Positions 1-8,837 of a stretch of DNA of 64,000 nt are shown one piece after another. The stretch is from Variovorax sp. J22P240 (GTDB lineage: Bacteria; Pseudomonadota; Gammaproteobacteria; Burkholderiales; Burkholderiaceae_C): NCBI RefSeq assembly GCF_030316855.1, contig NZ_JASZYR010000009.1:124001-188000 (forward strand), given 5' to 3'. The position numbers and the translations under genes were made by a program. The notes beneath the pieces were generated by a model, which searched no databases, had not been told where the DNA came from, and saw only the letters and a program-made list of their open reading frames with translations. Each line of letters begins with the position of its first letter. The first letter of the stretch is position 1.

Positions 1-703
1 CGCCGAAGGAAGCATCGGAAGTCACCATCCAGTAGAGGATGCTGGGCCGGTGCGCAACGTAGCGCGTCAGGTCGGCAGTGAACAGCACGTAGGCCGTCGC
101 AGCGCGCGCCAGTTGCCCCTCGACCTTCAGGCCCGCGTCGTCCATCACTTTCGATTTGGCGCCGTCTGCACCCACGAGGTAGCGCGCCCTCACCTGGTAT
201 TCGCGACCACTGAGAACGTCGCGCAACATCACGGTCACGCCGGTGGCGTCCTGCTCATGGCCCAGGTACTCGGTGTTGAACGAGAAGACGGCGCCGCGCT
301 GGACGGCGTTCTTGACCAGCAGCGGCTCCATCTTGTCCTGCGGCAAGTCCATCATCGGGCAAGGGCTGGCCTGCAGGTAGTCGCCGATGCGTTCGTCGCC
401 TGTGCCCCAAGTGCGCAGCCGGGCAATTTCCGGTCCGGCAAGGCTCGTCGTGAAGAGCGTGTCGCCCATCCATTCCCAAGGGGTCGCATCGCGCCTTGCT
501 TCCTGCTCGACGCCGAGGTCGCGCAGTACCTCCATGGCGCGCTGGTTGGTGATGTGCGCCCGTGGGGAATTGGCCGTCCAGTTGTAGCGGTTGACCACGT
601 GCACGCGCACGCCATAGCTTGCCAGTGCGAGGGCGGTCGTCGCGCCCATCGGGCCGGTGCCCACCACCAGCACGTCGGTCTGATATTCGTCGGGTCGAGT
701 CAT
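1..703 (-). CDS. FAD-dependent aromatic monooxygenase, PheA/TfdB type (3' end beyond window)
   Basis: The N-terminal 234 residues of a flavoprotein hydroxylase are visible; the rest lies left of base 1. Residues 11-20 hold the Rossmann FAD loop (VVGTGPMG) and about residue 175 the second FAD motif (GADGAKS). The run THQR-like 'ITNQRAMEVLRDLGVE' is typical of the phenol/2,4-dichlorophenol hydroxylase group, which uses NADPH and O2 to hydroxylate a phenolic ring in the cytoplasm. The start ATG is at 703. A Bug receptor gene lies just upstream on the same strand (18 bp gap) and an IclR regulator is divergent from it, so this looks like a small aromatic-acid catabolic operon. The exact substrate cannot be read from the sequence. 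Confidence 0.85.
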   Translation of the reverse strand, partial: MTRPDEYQTDVLVVGTGPMGATTALALASYGVRVHVVNRYNWTANSPRAHITNQRAMEVLRDLGVEQEARRDATPWEWMGDTLFTTSLAGPEIARLRTWGTGDERIGDYLQASPCPMMDLPQDKMEPLLVKNAVQRGAVFSFNTEYLGHEQDATGVTVMLRDVLSGREYQVRARYLVGADGAKSKVMDDAGLKVEGQLARAATAYVLFTADLTRYVAHRPSILYWMVTSDASFG

Positions 704-721
704 GATTTTCTTCCTGCTGAG

Positions 722-1714
722 TTACTTGACGGTTGCCTGGATGACGGCGCCATAGGTGTCGATGTCGCGACGCACACGTGCCGACAGTTCGGCGGATTCG
801 GCCGGGTAGGGGTCGCCCGAGACGCCGAGCTTGTCCTTCATCGCCGGCTGTTTGAGTGCGGCGTTGAACTCGCGGCCCAGCCGGTCCACGATGGCTTGGG
901 GGGTCCCGGCCGGGGCGACAAAGAAGAGGTAGTTGGAGATCGACAAGCCCGGGTATCCGCTCTCCGCCAGCGTCGGTACGTCGGGGAGAAGCGGATGGCG
1001 CTGCGCACCCAGAGTTGCGATCGGAAGTAGCTTGCCGGCCTTGATGTACTGCTGCGCGTAGTGGACCGGCATGACCATGGTGTCGATCTGTCCGGCGAGC
1101 AGGTCCGTGGCGGCAGGCGCCAAGCCCTTGTAGGGCACGTCCACGAAGTCACCGCTGGTCAGGCTGTGCAACTGGTGCATGTGGATGGACCATGGGCTTC
1201 CCGTTCCCATGGTTCCGAAGTTCAGGCCCGCGCTCTTGCGGTCCTTGGACAGTTGGACCAGTTCCTTGACGGTGCGCGCCGGGATCTTCGGGTTCACCAC
1301 CAAAACCAGCGGCACGATGATCATCCCGGAGACCGGAACGAAGTCCTTGATCGCGTCGTAAGGCACCTTGGCGCCAAGAACGTCGGCCGCCTTCGGCAGC
1401 TTCGCCATCGCCTGGTTGATGGCGTGGGAGTCCGACACCACGCCGATGGTGTAGCCGTCCGCTGGCGCCCTTGATACCGCTTCGGTGCCGATGATCGAGG
1501 ACGCGCCAGGGCGGTTGTCGATGATGATCGTCTGCTTGAGGGTGGCCGACGCCGTCTCGGCCACGGCGCGCGCTGCGGAATCGGCGTTACCGCCGGCGGG
1601 GTACGGCACGATGATGCGAATCGGCTGCTTGGCAGGCCACTCCTGCGCCCACGATGGATTGGCGGCAAAGCCCAGTGCGGCAAGGGTGCAAAGGGCACGG
1701 CGGGTGATGGTCAT
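722..1714 (-). CDS. Bug-family (TctC) periplasmic substrate-binding receptor
   Basis: The 330-residue protein begins with a signal peptide (MTITRRALCTLAALGFAANPSWAQ) and then the Bug hallmark PIRIIVPYPAGG. Bug proteins bind carboxylates or aromatic acids in the periplasm and either feed a TctAB permease or act in sensing. I chose the ATG at 1714 because GGAGA stands 7 bases upstream and the signal peptide starts there; the frame is open farther upstream but without a matching site. The gene is followed closely by the flavin monooxygenase and is divergent from an IclR regulator, which suggests the ligand is the aromatic substrate or inducer of that pathway. No permease genes are adjacent. Confidence 0.9.
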   Translation of the reverse strand: MTITRRALCTLAALGFAANPSWAQEWPAKQPIRIIVPYPAGGNADSAARAVAETASATLKQTIIIDNRPGASSIIGTEAVSRAPADGYTIGVVSDSHAINQAMAKLPKAADVLGAKVPYDAIKDFVPVSGMIIVPLVLVVNPKIPARTVKELVQLSKDRKSAGLNFGTMGTGSPWSIHMHQLHSLTSGDFVDVPYKGLAPAATDLLAGQIDTMVMPVHYAQQYIKAGKLLPIATLGAQRHPLLPDVPTLAESGYPGLSISNYLFFVAPAGTPQAIVDRLGREFNAALKQPAMKDKLGVSGDPYPAESAELSARVRRDIDTYGAVIQATVK

Positions 1715-1806
1715 CTTGTCTCCAGATACAGGTGTTGAGGATTCGGTGATCGCATTCGCTGCGGATGCTTTGCAGTGTCTGAGCGGCCCCCCGCGCCGTA
1801 TAGTCC

Positions 1807-1821
1807 GTGCACACAGTGCAC
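1807..1821. promoter_or_regulatory. Candidate IclR operator
   Basis: GTGCACACAGTGCAC consists of two self-complementary GTGCAC hexamers separated by three bases. It lies 17 bp upstream of the IclR-family start codon, in the divergent promoter region shared with the Bug receptor gene. The position suits autoregulation; no experimental motif is known to me for this regulator, so this is inference from symmetry and place. Confidence 0.35.
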
Positions 1822-1838
1822 CGAAAAGAGGCCGGCTC

Positions 1839-2654
1839 ATGCCCACGTCCACCAGCTTTGGCGACCCATCTCTCTATCGGGAAGTGCGCGGGCTAAGCCG
1901 CGGGTTGGCGGTGCTGCGCGCCCTGAACGCGATGCCCGGTGGCATCGGCGGGGTGGTCGAACTGGCTCGCATCACCGGGCTGCACCGCACGACCGTGAAG
2001 CGCCTGCTCGAGACGCTGAAAACCGAAGGCTTGGTACATCACAAGGACGACGGGTTGTCCTATGCCTTGGGCTTTGAAGTCAGGCGTTTGTCCGAGGGAT
2101 ACGTGGGCGCCGACTGGATAGACCAGGTGGCCGCGCCGGCCATGCGCGCGCACCTGCGAGCGCTCTCGTGGCCGAGCGATCTGGCCACGCCCGACGGGGG
2201 ATTCATGATCGTGCGCGAATCCACCCACCGCGTGAGCATGCTGTCACAGCACCGTGCGACGATCGGTATTCGCATCCCCATGCTGGTTTCTTCGCTCGGA
2301 CGGGCGTGGATGACCTGGTGCGCGGACGAAGAGCGAGAAGCGACGCTGTCGTTGCTACAGGGACGCACCGACGCCATTGGAGAAATGGCGCGCGACAGCG
2401 CCTACGTGAAGCGGGTCCTACGGGAAACGCGCAGGCGCGGCTATGCGATGAATAGAGGCGAGTGGCTGACCGAGGCCAGCGTGACGGCCGTGGGCTTTCC
2501 CATACGGATCGGGGAGCATGCAATCGGCGCGATCAATCTGGTCCTGCAGAACAACGCCGTGACTGATCGAGAGATCGCCACGCGGTATGTGCCCCTGCTG
2601 CGCACCTTGGCGGACGAAATCTCCGAAGGCGTGGCGAGTTCCCCACGTGGCTGA
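1839..2654 (+). CDS. IclR-family transcriptional regulator
   Basis: A 271-residue regulator with an N-terminal winged helix (about residues 15-80, including GLHRTTVKRLLETLKTEGLV) and a C-terminal IclR effector-binding domain (about 90-265). IclR proteins bind small aromatic or organic acids and switch divergent catabolic genes. The open frame extends to 1485, but the ATG at 1839 is chosen because the conserved domain begins about 15 residues after it. It is divergent from the Bug receptor/monooxygenase operon and most likely controls it, probably activating it when substrate is present. Confidence 0.9.
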   Translation: MPTSTSFGDPSLYREVRGLSRGLAVLRALNAMPGGIGGVVELARITGLHRTTVKRLLETLKTEGLVHHKDDGLSYALGFEVRRLSEGYVGADWIDQVAAPAMRAHLRALSWPSDLATPDGGFMIVRESTHRVSMLSQHRATIGIRIPMLVSSLGRAWMTWCADEEREATLSLLQGRTDAIGEMARDSAYVKRVLRETRRRGYAMNRGEWLTEASVTAVGFPIRIGEHAIGAINLVLQNNAVTDREIATRYVPLLRTLADEISEGVASSPRG

Positions 2655-3297
2655 CCATGACGCATCTATGGATTACGGGTAAACCCTTCATCCTGACGTG
2701 CCTACAACCAGTTCCGTCCTCGACGGCAGGTTGGCGTCAGAGACCGGCCGTAGCAACTCGGCGCGCGACCGACCGGAAGTGGCCGATCAGCGTCGACCGA
2801 ACCACAAGGGCCTACGGCAGAAAAAGACTGGTTGCAGCCAGTCGTATTTCTCTGGCGAACGACGGAGATCGCCGATAGCTGACATCCGCGCTTTCCTCGG
2901 CGACCGGCTGGTCTCCTTTGGAACTTGACCTTCGCCGGCATCATCGAGGAAATCCGGGTAGGCGACAGCGGTCGGAACGTTGGAGGCAACGGACAACCAG
3001 GACCACGTCGCACTTGAACGGCTGCTCCCCAATGTCGCGAAATGGCGTCCAGGGCCCTCTCGTGACCTTCAACCTCGCGGCCCGAACTTCACCTTCTGCA
3101 TCGGAAGCTGACCTTGATGCCGCTAGCGCGAACCTCTCTCAGCGAACGCAAGGCTGTTGACAAAAGATTGAAGTCCGAGGCGGCTTCACATTCGCGGCGG
3201 CTGACGCTCAGCGGATGACCTCGCTGGCTGGCGCCGGCAACGTTGAGTTGATCGGCCTTGGGTTGGTGCACTCGCCGCCGGGGCCCGCGCCCAAACG
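2655..3297. other. Long intergenic stretch without a recognisable gene
   Basis: These 643 bases lie between the convergent ends of the IclR gene and the cyclase gene. Several short open frames occur on both strands, but none has a ribosome site, domain-like composition or familiar motif. The text reads like decayed intergenic sequence. Confidence 0.6.
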
Positions 3298-4617
3298 CTA
3301 CGGTTCCGAACGCCGCGGGACCGAATCGAGATCGACCGCAAAGGTTCGCCATGTGCCAGGCACGCCACGAAGCGTATGCGCGCCCCGATCCTCAAATCCG
3401 ATGCCAGAGCCCGCGGTAAGGTCCTTGACGGTCGACGATACGAGCAACTCGTTGGGACCGGCCAACGCAGCAATCCGCGCCCCCACATGAACGGCGATGC
3501 CGCTGATCCTTCCGTCCAGCACTTCACACTCGCCCGTATGGACGCCAGCCCTGATGGTGATGCCCAGAACCGACACGCTTTTGATGATCGCGCAGGCGCA
3601 GCCCATAGCTTCGGCCGGGTTGTCCAGTGCGATCAGGAAGCCGTCCCCCGCCGTGTCGATCTCGCGGCCATCGAAGCGTGCGAGTTCTTGACGCACGATC
3701 GCATGATGTTCCGCCAAGAGCTCTCGCCAGGCGTGATCACCCAAGGCCGCAAGGCGCTCCGTTGAAGAGACGATGTCGGTGAACAGCACAGTTTGCAGCT
3801 CTCGGACCAGCGCTCCCCGCGACACGCCATGCCCCTGCAGCAGCTGCCTGTGAAGCGTCTCCGTCGCGTGGCCCGGCGATGCGCCCAGTTCCTCTCTGAG
3901 CAGTCGCCGCAACTGTTCATAGGTCAACAGCGCTTCAGCGACGTTCCCTTGGGTCGCGAGAACCTCCATGAGGTACCGATAACCGCTCTCCCTGTACGGC
4001 GCGAGTTTGATCAAAGCGCGGGCGGAGCGCTCGGCCGACGCAAGTTCCGACCCGGACAGTCCAAGTCCGATCGCTGCGACGCACTCGTGCGCTCGAACCA
4101 ACACGTCTTCGAGCCTCCTTCGGATGTCTTCCACCCAAGGGGCGTCGTGATCCTGATGGAAGCCCCTTTGGGCAATATGAAGCGCGACCCTGGAGGGCCC
4201 CCAGGCCCGAGCCCAATCCTGCTGGGAAACCGCAGAGGTCGCGCGATGCAGGCCCTCGGTAGCCGCTTCGAGATCGACCCAGGCATCTGATGGCAGCGTC
4301 ATCCGAACGTCCGGCTTTCCGCCAACTATTCCTGGGCCGAGGGCCGACCTGAGCTTCGTTAGCAGAGCGCTGAGCGCCGTGTCGCTCGCCGTCGGCGGCC
4401 GGTTTGGCCAAAGGGCCGATATGAGTTCGGCCCGTGATGACGGGCGCGCACGGTGCGCCGCCAAGTAAACGAACAGCAGCCGTCCCTGGCGACCGGGGAG
4501 GTCATCTTCGATCCTTCGGCCCTCAATTCGCACGGTGAGGCGGCCGCAAAGTTGAATCCTCGTCGCAGGACTGGGCGCCAAGGTTTCGCCAAGGTTATGG
4601 ATTTCCTGGCCGGCCAC
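3298..4617 (-). CDS. BTAD transcription regulator fused to class III adenylate/guanylate cyclase
   Basis: The 439-residue protein has three parts: an OmpR/SARP-like DNA-binding domain (about 20-110, IQLCGRLTVRIEGR through LLTKLRSALG), a BTAD helical domain (about 115-255) and a class III nucleotide cyclase domain (about 265-435). In the cyclase part both metal aspartates are present (LFTDIVSST and TAGDGFL) and the transition-state arginine is kept in VGARIAA. It should make cAMP or cGMP, or use the domain as a sensor, while binding DNA. Translation starts at GTG 4617, where GGAGG lies 4 bases upstream. A DUF1059 gene begins 32 bp away on the other strand, so the two share a promoter region. 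Confidence 0.85.
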   Translation of the reverse strand: MAGQEIHNLGETLAPSPATRIQLCGRLTVRIEGRRIEDDLPGRQGRLLFVYLAAHRARPSSRAELISALWPNRPPTASDTALSALLTKLRSALGPGIVGGKPDVRMTLPSDAWVDLEAATEGLHRATSAVSQQDWARAWGPSRVALHIAQRGFHQDHDAPWVEDIRRRLEDVLVRAHECVAAIGLGLSGSELASAERSARALIKLAPYRESGYRYLMEVLATQGNVAEALLTYEQLRRLLREELGASPGHATETLHRQLLQGHGVSRGALVRELQTVLFTDIVSSTERLAALGDHAWRELLAEHHAIVRQELARFDGREIDTAGDGFLIALDNPAEAMGCACAIIKSVSVLGITIRAGVHTGECEVLDGRISGIAVHVGARIAALAGPNELLVSSTVKDLTAGSGIGFEDRGAHTLRGVPGTWRTFAVDLDSVPRRSEP

Positions 4618-4649
4618 AATGCCTCCATGTTCAATGAAAGGAGATCGCC

Positions 4650-4811
4650 ATGCGAAAGGTCATCAACTGCGAATGCGGAGAGGTCGTTCGTGGCAACAGC
4701 GATGAAGAACTCCTCGCGGCCGTCAAGGAACATCTATCTCGTGATCACCCAGAGCTGTTGGCGCGGCTCTCGAACGAGGACATTCTAGGCATGGCAGAGG
4801 AAGACGATTAG
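4650..4811 (+). CDS. DUF1059 family small protein
   Basis: This 53-residue protein (MRKVINCECGEVVRGNSDEE...) matches the short DUF1059 family by its N-terminal VINCECG motif, the following 'VRG-D-EL' segment and the acidic C-terminus MAEEDD. A strong AAGGAGA ribosome site lies 7 bases upstream of ATG 4650. The two cysteines of CEC may bind metal, but the function of the family is unknown. It is divergent from, and only 32 bp away from, the BTAD-cyclase gene. Confidence 0.85.
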   Translation: MRKVINCECGEVVRGNSDEELLAAVKEHLSRDHPELLARLSNEDILGMAEEDD

Positions 4812-5305
4812 GCCTTGGCGAACAGGACGCGCTGCGACTTTGGCCTGCGGCGTTGCTCGGTTCGTGCGCCACCCGTGCCCGCTTCCCCTCGGGAAGAGGG
4901 TGTGGTCGACGGCCGGTAAGCGCGCAGCTTGCGAATATTCGCAAACATCAGGCGCCAAATCCTCCCATCTGGCGACACTGGGGCAAATGTGGCAGAACGC
5001 GGCCTTCCGGAGATGACGTGCGAGCAAGGCCTGCAGCCACGGAGCGCGACGTTGTGGATCTTCGATTTCGGACGTTGTTTAGGACGGCTGGCCGAGCGGG
5101 AGCTTTCCTTCGAGGCCTCTTTAATCGCCACTCAGCCCTCTCATTTCAATGCGAAGGCGATACTACGCCAATGAAATTGGCGCCACACGTGCCGACAGTT
5201 CCATCATGCCGCGCATCCCCGGCGTCGTAACCATGGCCACCTGCGCTCTGATCGGCGAGCGCATGGCGGAGATCCTGAAAAAGGGCGCTTGGTCGCCCGA
5301 ACGGA
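4812..5305. other. Intergenic zone with a perfect 16-bp palindrome
   Basis: No gene is supported here. The clearest structure is TTGCGAATATTCGCAA at 4929-4944, a perfect 16-base palindrome with an AT-rich core in otherwise GC-rich sequence. Short open frames around it have no ribosome sites or family-like features. Confidence 0.55.
4929..4944. repeat. Perfect 16-bp palindrome TTGCGAATATTCGCAA
   Basis: The sequence equals its own reverse complement over all 16 bases, and symmetry ends outside it. It could be an operator left behind with a lost gene or a recombination site; nothing adjacent decides this. Confidence 0.5.
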
Positions 5306-5498
5306 TTGCCCGCGCCCACCCCGCCCGATCCGGATTGCGGCGCTCAATGGTCTTGGCATCGTGCAGATGATGCGCTTCGCGCTTCAAGAGGACATCGAAG
5401 CCGGCCGACTCGTGCCTGTCCTGCCCGACGTTCCGCTGCTACTGGTCCCGGTGCAGGCACTGCACGCCTTCGGGCGGAATTCTCGCTACGCTTCTTGA
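5306..5498 (+). pseudogene. LysR-type regulator remnant (C-terminal fragment)
   Basis: About 60 codons read PIRIAALNGLGIVQMMRFALQ followed by EDIEAGRLVPVLPDV, which is the usual end of a LysR effector domain (GLGI...L..G.LVPVLPD). The helix-turn-helix and most of the effector domain are missing, and the frame before this segment has no related sequence. I read it as a truncated relic. Confidence 0.45.
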
Positions 5499-5675
5499 CC
5501 CTGCCGGCAATGAACTTCATCTTGTACAACAGCCCTCGAGGTAGCGGGCTTCGTTCGTACCACGTCAAGACACCTTAGCCTTGGGTTCGCACGCTCCAGG
5601 CTTCATCATTGCTGCCAGCGGCTCGATGAAGGTCGGTTCCGAACGACCGGTTGAATCCGCGGCCGACCGCGGCCC

Positions 5676-6095
5676 TCAGGAAAGCTGGGTGCGGCGCGCG
5701 AACGCCACCACCTCCGCCAGGTCGGCGACATGCTCCTCGAGGTGGGCCGCGAGGACCTCGAGCTTCTTGCGGCCTGCCGGCAGCAGATGAACCTCCACCT
5801 GGCGCCGATCGGTGGTGCTGGGTTTGCGCCTGACCAGACCCGCTTCCTCGCAGCGCGTGATCAGCGCAACCACCCCGTGTGGCTGGGCCTGCAGCCGCTC
5901 TGCAATCTCGCTGATCGAGGCCCACTCCCGGTCCGGGAAGCCTTGCGTGTGAAGCAGCACCTGGTACTGAAGCACGGTGATGCCCTCTGCACGCGCCGCG
6001 TCCTCGCTGAGGCGAAGGAAGCTGCGAAGTCTGAACCTGAAGTCCGACAGGGCTTCGAAGCGTTGCTTGTCAATGGATCCTCGAACGGTGGGCAT
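5676..6095 (-). CDS. MarR-family transcriptional regulator
   Basis: A 139-residue winged-helix protein of normal MarR length. The DNA-binding region is about residues 55-105 (ISEIAERLQAQPHGVVALITR, then VRRKPSTTDRRQVEVHLLPAG, the wing with the DRR motif). It is divergent from tctB-tctA and an imperfect palindrome lies between them, so it probably represses the tricarboxylate transporter genes and itself until an acidic ligand binds. Confidence 0.9.
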   Translation of the reverse strand: MPTVRGSIDKQRFEALSDFRFRLRSFLRLSEDAARAEGITVLQYQVLLHTQGFPDREWASISEIAERLQAQPHGVVALITRCEEAGLVRRKPSTTDRRQVEVHLLPAGRKKLEVLAAHLEEHVADLAEVVAFARRTQLS

Positions 6096-6166
6096 GGACG
6101 ACTTTGATTGAACTCGGCCAGGTCAATGTACCAGCGACTTGGCTGACAAAGGGTATTTACTCACAG

Positions 6167-6187
6167 TATGATGTATTTAACGTCATA
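6167..6187. promoter_or_regulatory. Candidate MarR operator
   Basis: A 21-base imperfect palindrome has outer arms TATGATGT and ACGTCATA, with 7 of the 8 outer base pairs matching. It lies in the AT-rich divergent region between the MarR gene (start 6095) and tctB (start 6314), the expected place for autoregulation and control of tctBA. Confidence 0.55.
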
Positions 6188-6313
6188 ACATGATCTATCT
6201 GATCGCAACCTGACCGGCGCGACCGACCGCGCCGGTCAGCACGACGCCCTGCGCCACGTCCAAGCTCTCCGTTGGCGCGTGGCGTCCCTTCCGAATCGAA
6301 AGAAAGATTGCCT

Positions 6314-6805
6314 ATGCAAATCAAGAGCAAGAAGAACTTCGTCTCCGGCCTCATGTTCGCCTCGGTCGGCGTGGCGTTCTCGCTGGGCGCCATCAGCTAC
6401 AACGTTGGAAGCGCCGCGCGCATGGGGCCGGGCTACTTCCCGCTGATCCTCGGTGCGCTGCTGGCCGTGTTGGGCCTGGTGGTGGTCGGCGGCTCGCTCA
6501 CCGCGAAGCCGGTGAGCGACAGCGACCCGATCGGCAAGATCGCCTGGAAGCCGCTTGGCTTCATCATTGGCGCCAACGTGCTGTTCGGCATCCTCCTCGC
6601 GGGCTTGCGCAGCGTGGGACTGCCCGCCATGGGACTGATCGTCGCGATCTACGCGCTCGTCGTCGTGGCGTGCATGGCGGGCACCGATTTCAGGATGAAG
6701 CTGGCGATGACCCTCGCGACCGTGCTGGCCATCGGCAGCTATCTCACTTTCATCGTCGGGCTGAAGTTGCAGTTTCAGGTCTGGCCCACTTTCATCAGCG
6801 GTTGA
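6314..6805 (+). CDS. tctB: TctB, small membrane subunit of tripartite tricarboxylate transporter
   Basis: This 163-residue protein has four hydrophobic helices and the TctB-like signature of a glycine-rich first helix followed by ARMGPGYFPLILGALLAVLG. With TctA it forms the inner-membrane part of a solute-sodium symporter that takes substrate from a periplasmic Bug/TctC protein. I chose ATG 6314 (MQIKSKKNFVSG); the upstream in-frame start at 6272 would add a non-hydrophobic tail. tctA begins 15 bp downstream. No tctC gene is next to it. Confidence 0.92.
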   Translation: MQIKSKKNFVSGLMFASVGVAFSLGAISYNVGSAARMGPGYFPLILGALLAVLGLVVVGGSLTAKPVSDSDPIGKIAWKPLGFIIGANVLFGILLAGLRSVGLPAMGLIVAIYALVVVACMAGTDFRMKLAMTLATVLAIGSYLTFIVGLKLQFQVWPTFISG

Positions 6806-6820
6806 GCGCGAGGCAGCACC

Positions 6821-8341
6821 ATGAGTGACCTGATCACCAATCTTTCGATCGGCTTTGCCACTGCAGTGACACTGCAGAACCTGGCGTATGCCTTCATAGG
6901 CTGCCTGCTGGGAACGCTGATCGGCGTCCTGCCCGGCATCGGGCCCACGGCCACCATCGCGATGCTGCTGCCGGCCACATACGCGCTGCCGCCCGTGGCC
7001 GCGCTGATCATGCTCGCCGGCATCTACTACGGCTCGCAATACGGAGGCTCGACCACCGCCATCCTGGTGAACCTGCCCGGTGAGTCTTCGTCCGTGGTGA
7101 CCGTGATCGACGGGCATCAGATGGCCAAGCAAGGGCGAGGCGGGCCCGCGCTCGCGGCTGCAGGACTGGGCTCGTTCTTCGCCGGCTGCGTGGGCACGTT
7201 GATCCTGGCCGCCTTCGCGCCACCGCTGACCGAAATCGCCTTCAAGTTCGGCCCTGCCGAGTACTTCTCGCTGATGATCCTGGGCCTGATCGGCGCGGTC
7301 GTTCTGGCCTCGGGCTCGCTGATCAAGGCGATCTGCATGATCCTGCTGGGGCTGCTCCTGGGTCTGGTCGGCACCGATGTCAACTCCGGTGTGGCGCGCT
7401 TCTGCTTCGACATCCCGGAGTTGACGGATGGCCTGGGCTTCATCGCGATCGCCATGGGGGTGTTCGGCTACGGCGAGATCATCGCCAACCTCGCGAGACC
7501 GGAGGAGGAGCGCGAGGTGTTCACGGCCAAGGTGTCTGGCCTGTTCCCGACCAGGGAAGACCTCAGGCGCATGGCGCCCGCGGTGCTGCGTGGCACGGCG
7601 CTGGGTTCGTCTCTCGGGATCCTGCCCGGTGGTGGCGCGCTGTTGTCAGCCTTCGCAGCCTACACGCTGGAAAAGAAGATCAAGCTCAAGCCGGGCGAAG
7701 TGCCGTTTGGCATGGGCAATATTCGCGGCGTGGCTGGTCCCGAGGCGGCCAACAACGCGGGCGCGCAAACCTCCTTCATCCCGATGCTGACCCTTGGAAT
7801 TCCACCGAACCCCGTGATGGCGCTGATGGTCGGCGCCATGACCATCCACAACATCCAGCCCGGTCCGCAGGTGAAGACCAGCAACCCCGAACTGTTCTGG
7901 GGCCTGATCGCGTCGATGTGGATCGGCAACCTGATGCTCGTGATCCTCAACCTGCCGCTGATCGGCCTATGGGTCAAGCTGCTGACCATCCCGTACAAGT
8001 GGCTGTTTCCCGCGATCGTGCTGTTCTGCGCCATCGGCGTGTACTCGACCAACAACAACGTGTTCGACATCTGGCTGGTCGCGATCTTCGGCGTGGTGGG
8101 CTACGCCTTCATCAAGCTCGGCTGCGAACCTGCTCCGCTGTTGCTCGGCCTGATCCTCGGGCCGATGATGGAAGAGAACCTGCGGCGGGCCCTCCTGCTC
8201 TCGCGTGGCGACTGGAGCGTGTTCGTCACACGCCCGATTTCGCTGGGACTGCTGATCGCCGCCCTCTTGCTGATGGTGATCGTGCTGTCTCCTTCGATCC
8301 GATCCAAGCGCGAGGAAGCCTTCGTCGAGGAGGTCGGATGA
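6821..8341 (+). CDS. tctA: TctA, large membrane subunit of tripartite tricarboxylate transporter
   Basis: The 506-residue protein has the family's two glycine-rich signature regions: GTLIGVLPGIGPTATIAMLL near residue 30 and GSSLGILPGGGALLSAFAAY near residue 265. About 10-12 hydrophobic segments follow the usual TctA plan. It is the transport channel that works with TctB and a Bug receptor. A GAGG ribosome site precedes ATG 6821, and the gene is co-transcribed with tctB. Any of the four Bug receptors in this window, or one elsewhere, could supply the ligand. Confidence 0.95.
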   Translation: MSDLITNLSIGFATAVTLQNLAYAFIGCLLGTLIGVLPGIGPTATIAMLLPATYALPPVAALIMLAGIYYGSQYGGSTTAILVNLPGESSSVVTVIDGHQMAKQGRGGPALAAAGLGSFFAGCVGTLILAAFAPPLTEIAFKFGPAEYFSLMILGLIGAVVLASGSLIKAICMILLGLLLGLVGTDVNSGVARFCFDIPELTDGLGFIAIAMGVFGYGEIIANLARPEEEREVFTAKVSGLFPTREDLRRMAPAVLRGTALGSSLGILPGGGALLSAFAAYTLEKKIKLKPGEVPFGMGNIRGVAGPEAANNAGAQTSFIPMLTLGIPPNPVMALMVGAMTIHNIQPGPQVKTSNPELFWGLIASMWIGNLMLVILNLPLIGLWVKLLTIPYKWLFPAIVLFCAIGVYSTNNNVFDIWLVAIFGVVGYAFIKLGCEPAPLLLGLILGPMMEENLRRALLLSRGDWSVFVTRPISLGLLIAALLLMVIVLSPSIRSKREEAFVEEVG

Positions 8342-8446
8342 GCTCACGGTTGAGCATTCGATCCCACGCGCTGGACGACTGCCCCAGCACGCGGCTCTCG
8401 ATGTGAAATTCGGCCTCGTCGCGAACTACGAGGGCATGGCCGTTGG

Positions 8447-8776
8447 CTAGCGATCGCGCAACACTGTCACCAGCAGCGTTGCATCGCGAATCGCCTGTAC
8501 GGCGTGCGGTTCCCCTCCTGGAAGGGCCACCAACTGGCCGACAGCAAGCTGACAGGTTCGCCGCGGCGTGACCACTTTCGCCTCCCCGACAAGGCACTGG
8601 ATCGTGATCTCGCCGGCGACCTGATGCTCGGGCAGGCCTGCTCCCGCGGGCAGGACCACCTGCATCAACTGCAGGTGATCCGTCTTGAGTAGGCTGCTGC
8701 TTACCGACGTACCCCGTTCTTCATCGGAAGCATGAAGATCGATCACCTCCAGCAGTCGAGCGTGCTTCAAAGCCAT
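8447..8776 (-). CDS. Small cupin-domain protein
   Basis: This 109-residue single-domain cupin contains AGAGLPEHQVAGEITIQCLVGE (motif 1) and LAVGQLVALPGGEPHAVQA (motif 2), giving the H..E and H metal positions of the fold. The chosen ATG 8776 starts a conserved-looking N-terminus (MALKHARLLEV); an upstream start would run into the shared promoter. It is divergent from the truncated hemoglobin-nnrS operon and faces the same NsrR-like box, so it may be part of the nitrosative-stress response. Its substrate is unknown. Confidence 0.8.
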   Translation of the reverse strand: MALKHARLLEVIDLHASDEERGTSVSSSLLKTDHLQLMQVVLPAGAGLPEHQVAGEITIQCLVGEAKVVTPRRTCQLAVGQLVALPGGEPHAVQAIRDATLLVTVLRDR

Positions 8777-8837
8777 GACGTGTTCCCAATGTTGAGATGA
8801 ATGATCGCGACACGCTATACAAGACCGCCTGTCGCGT

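Noticed and set aside
50..1030. A 326-codon open frame on the plus strand at the left edge
   Set aside because: It runs opposite a flavin monooxygenase and a Bug gene whose families are certain; no domain was seen.
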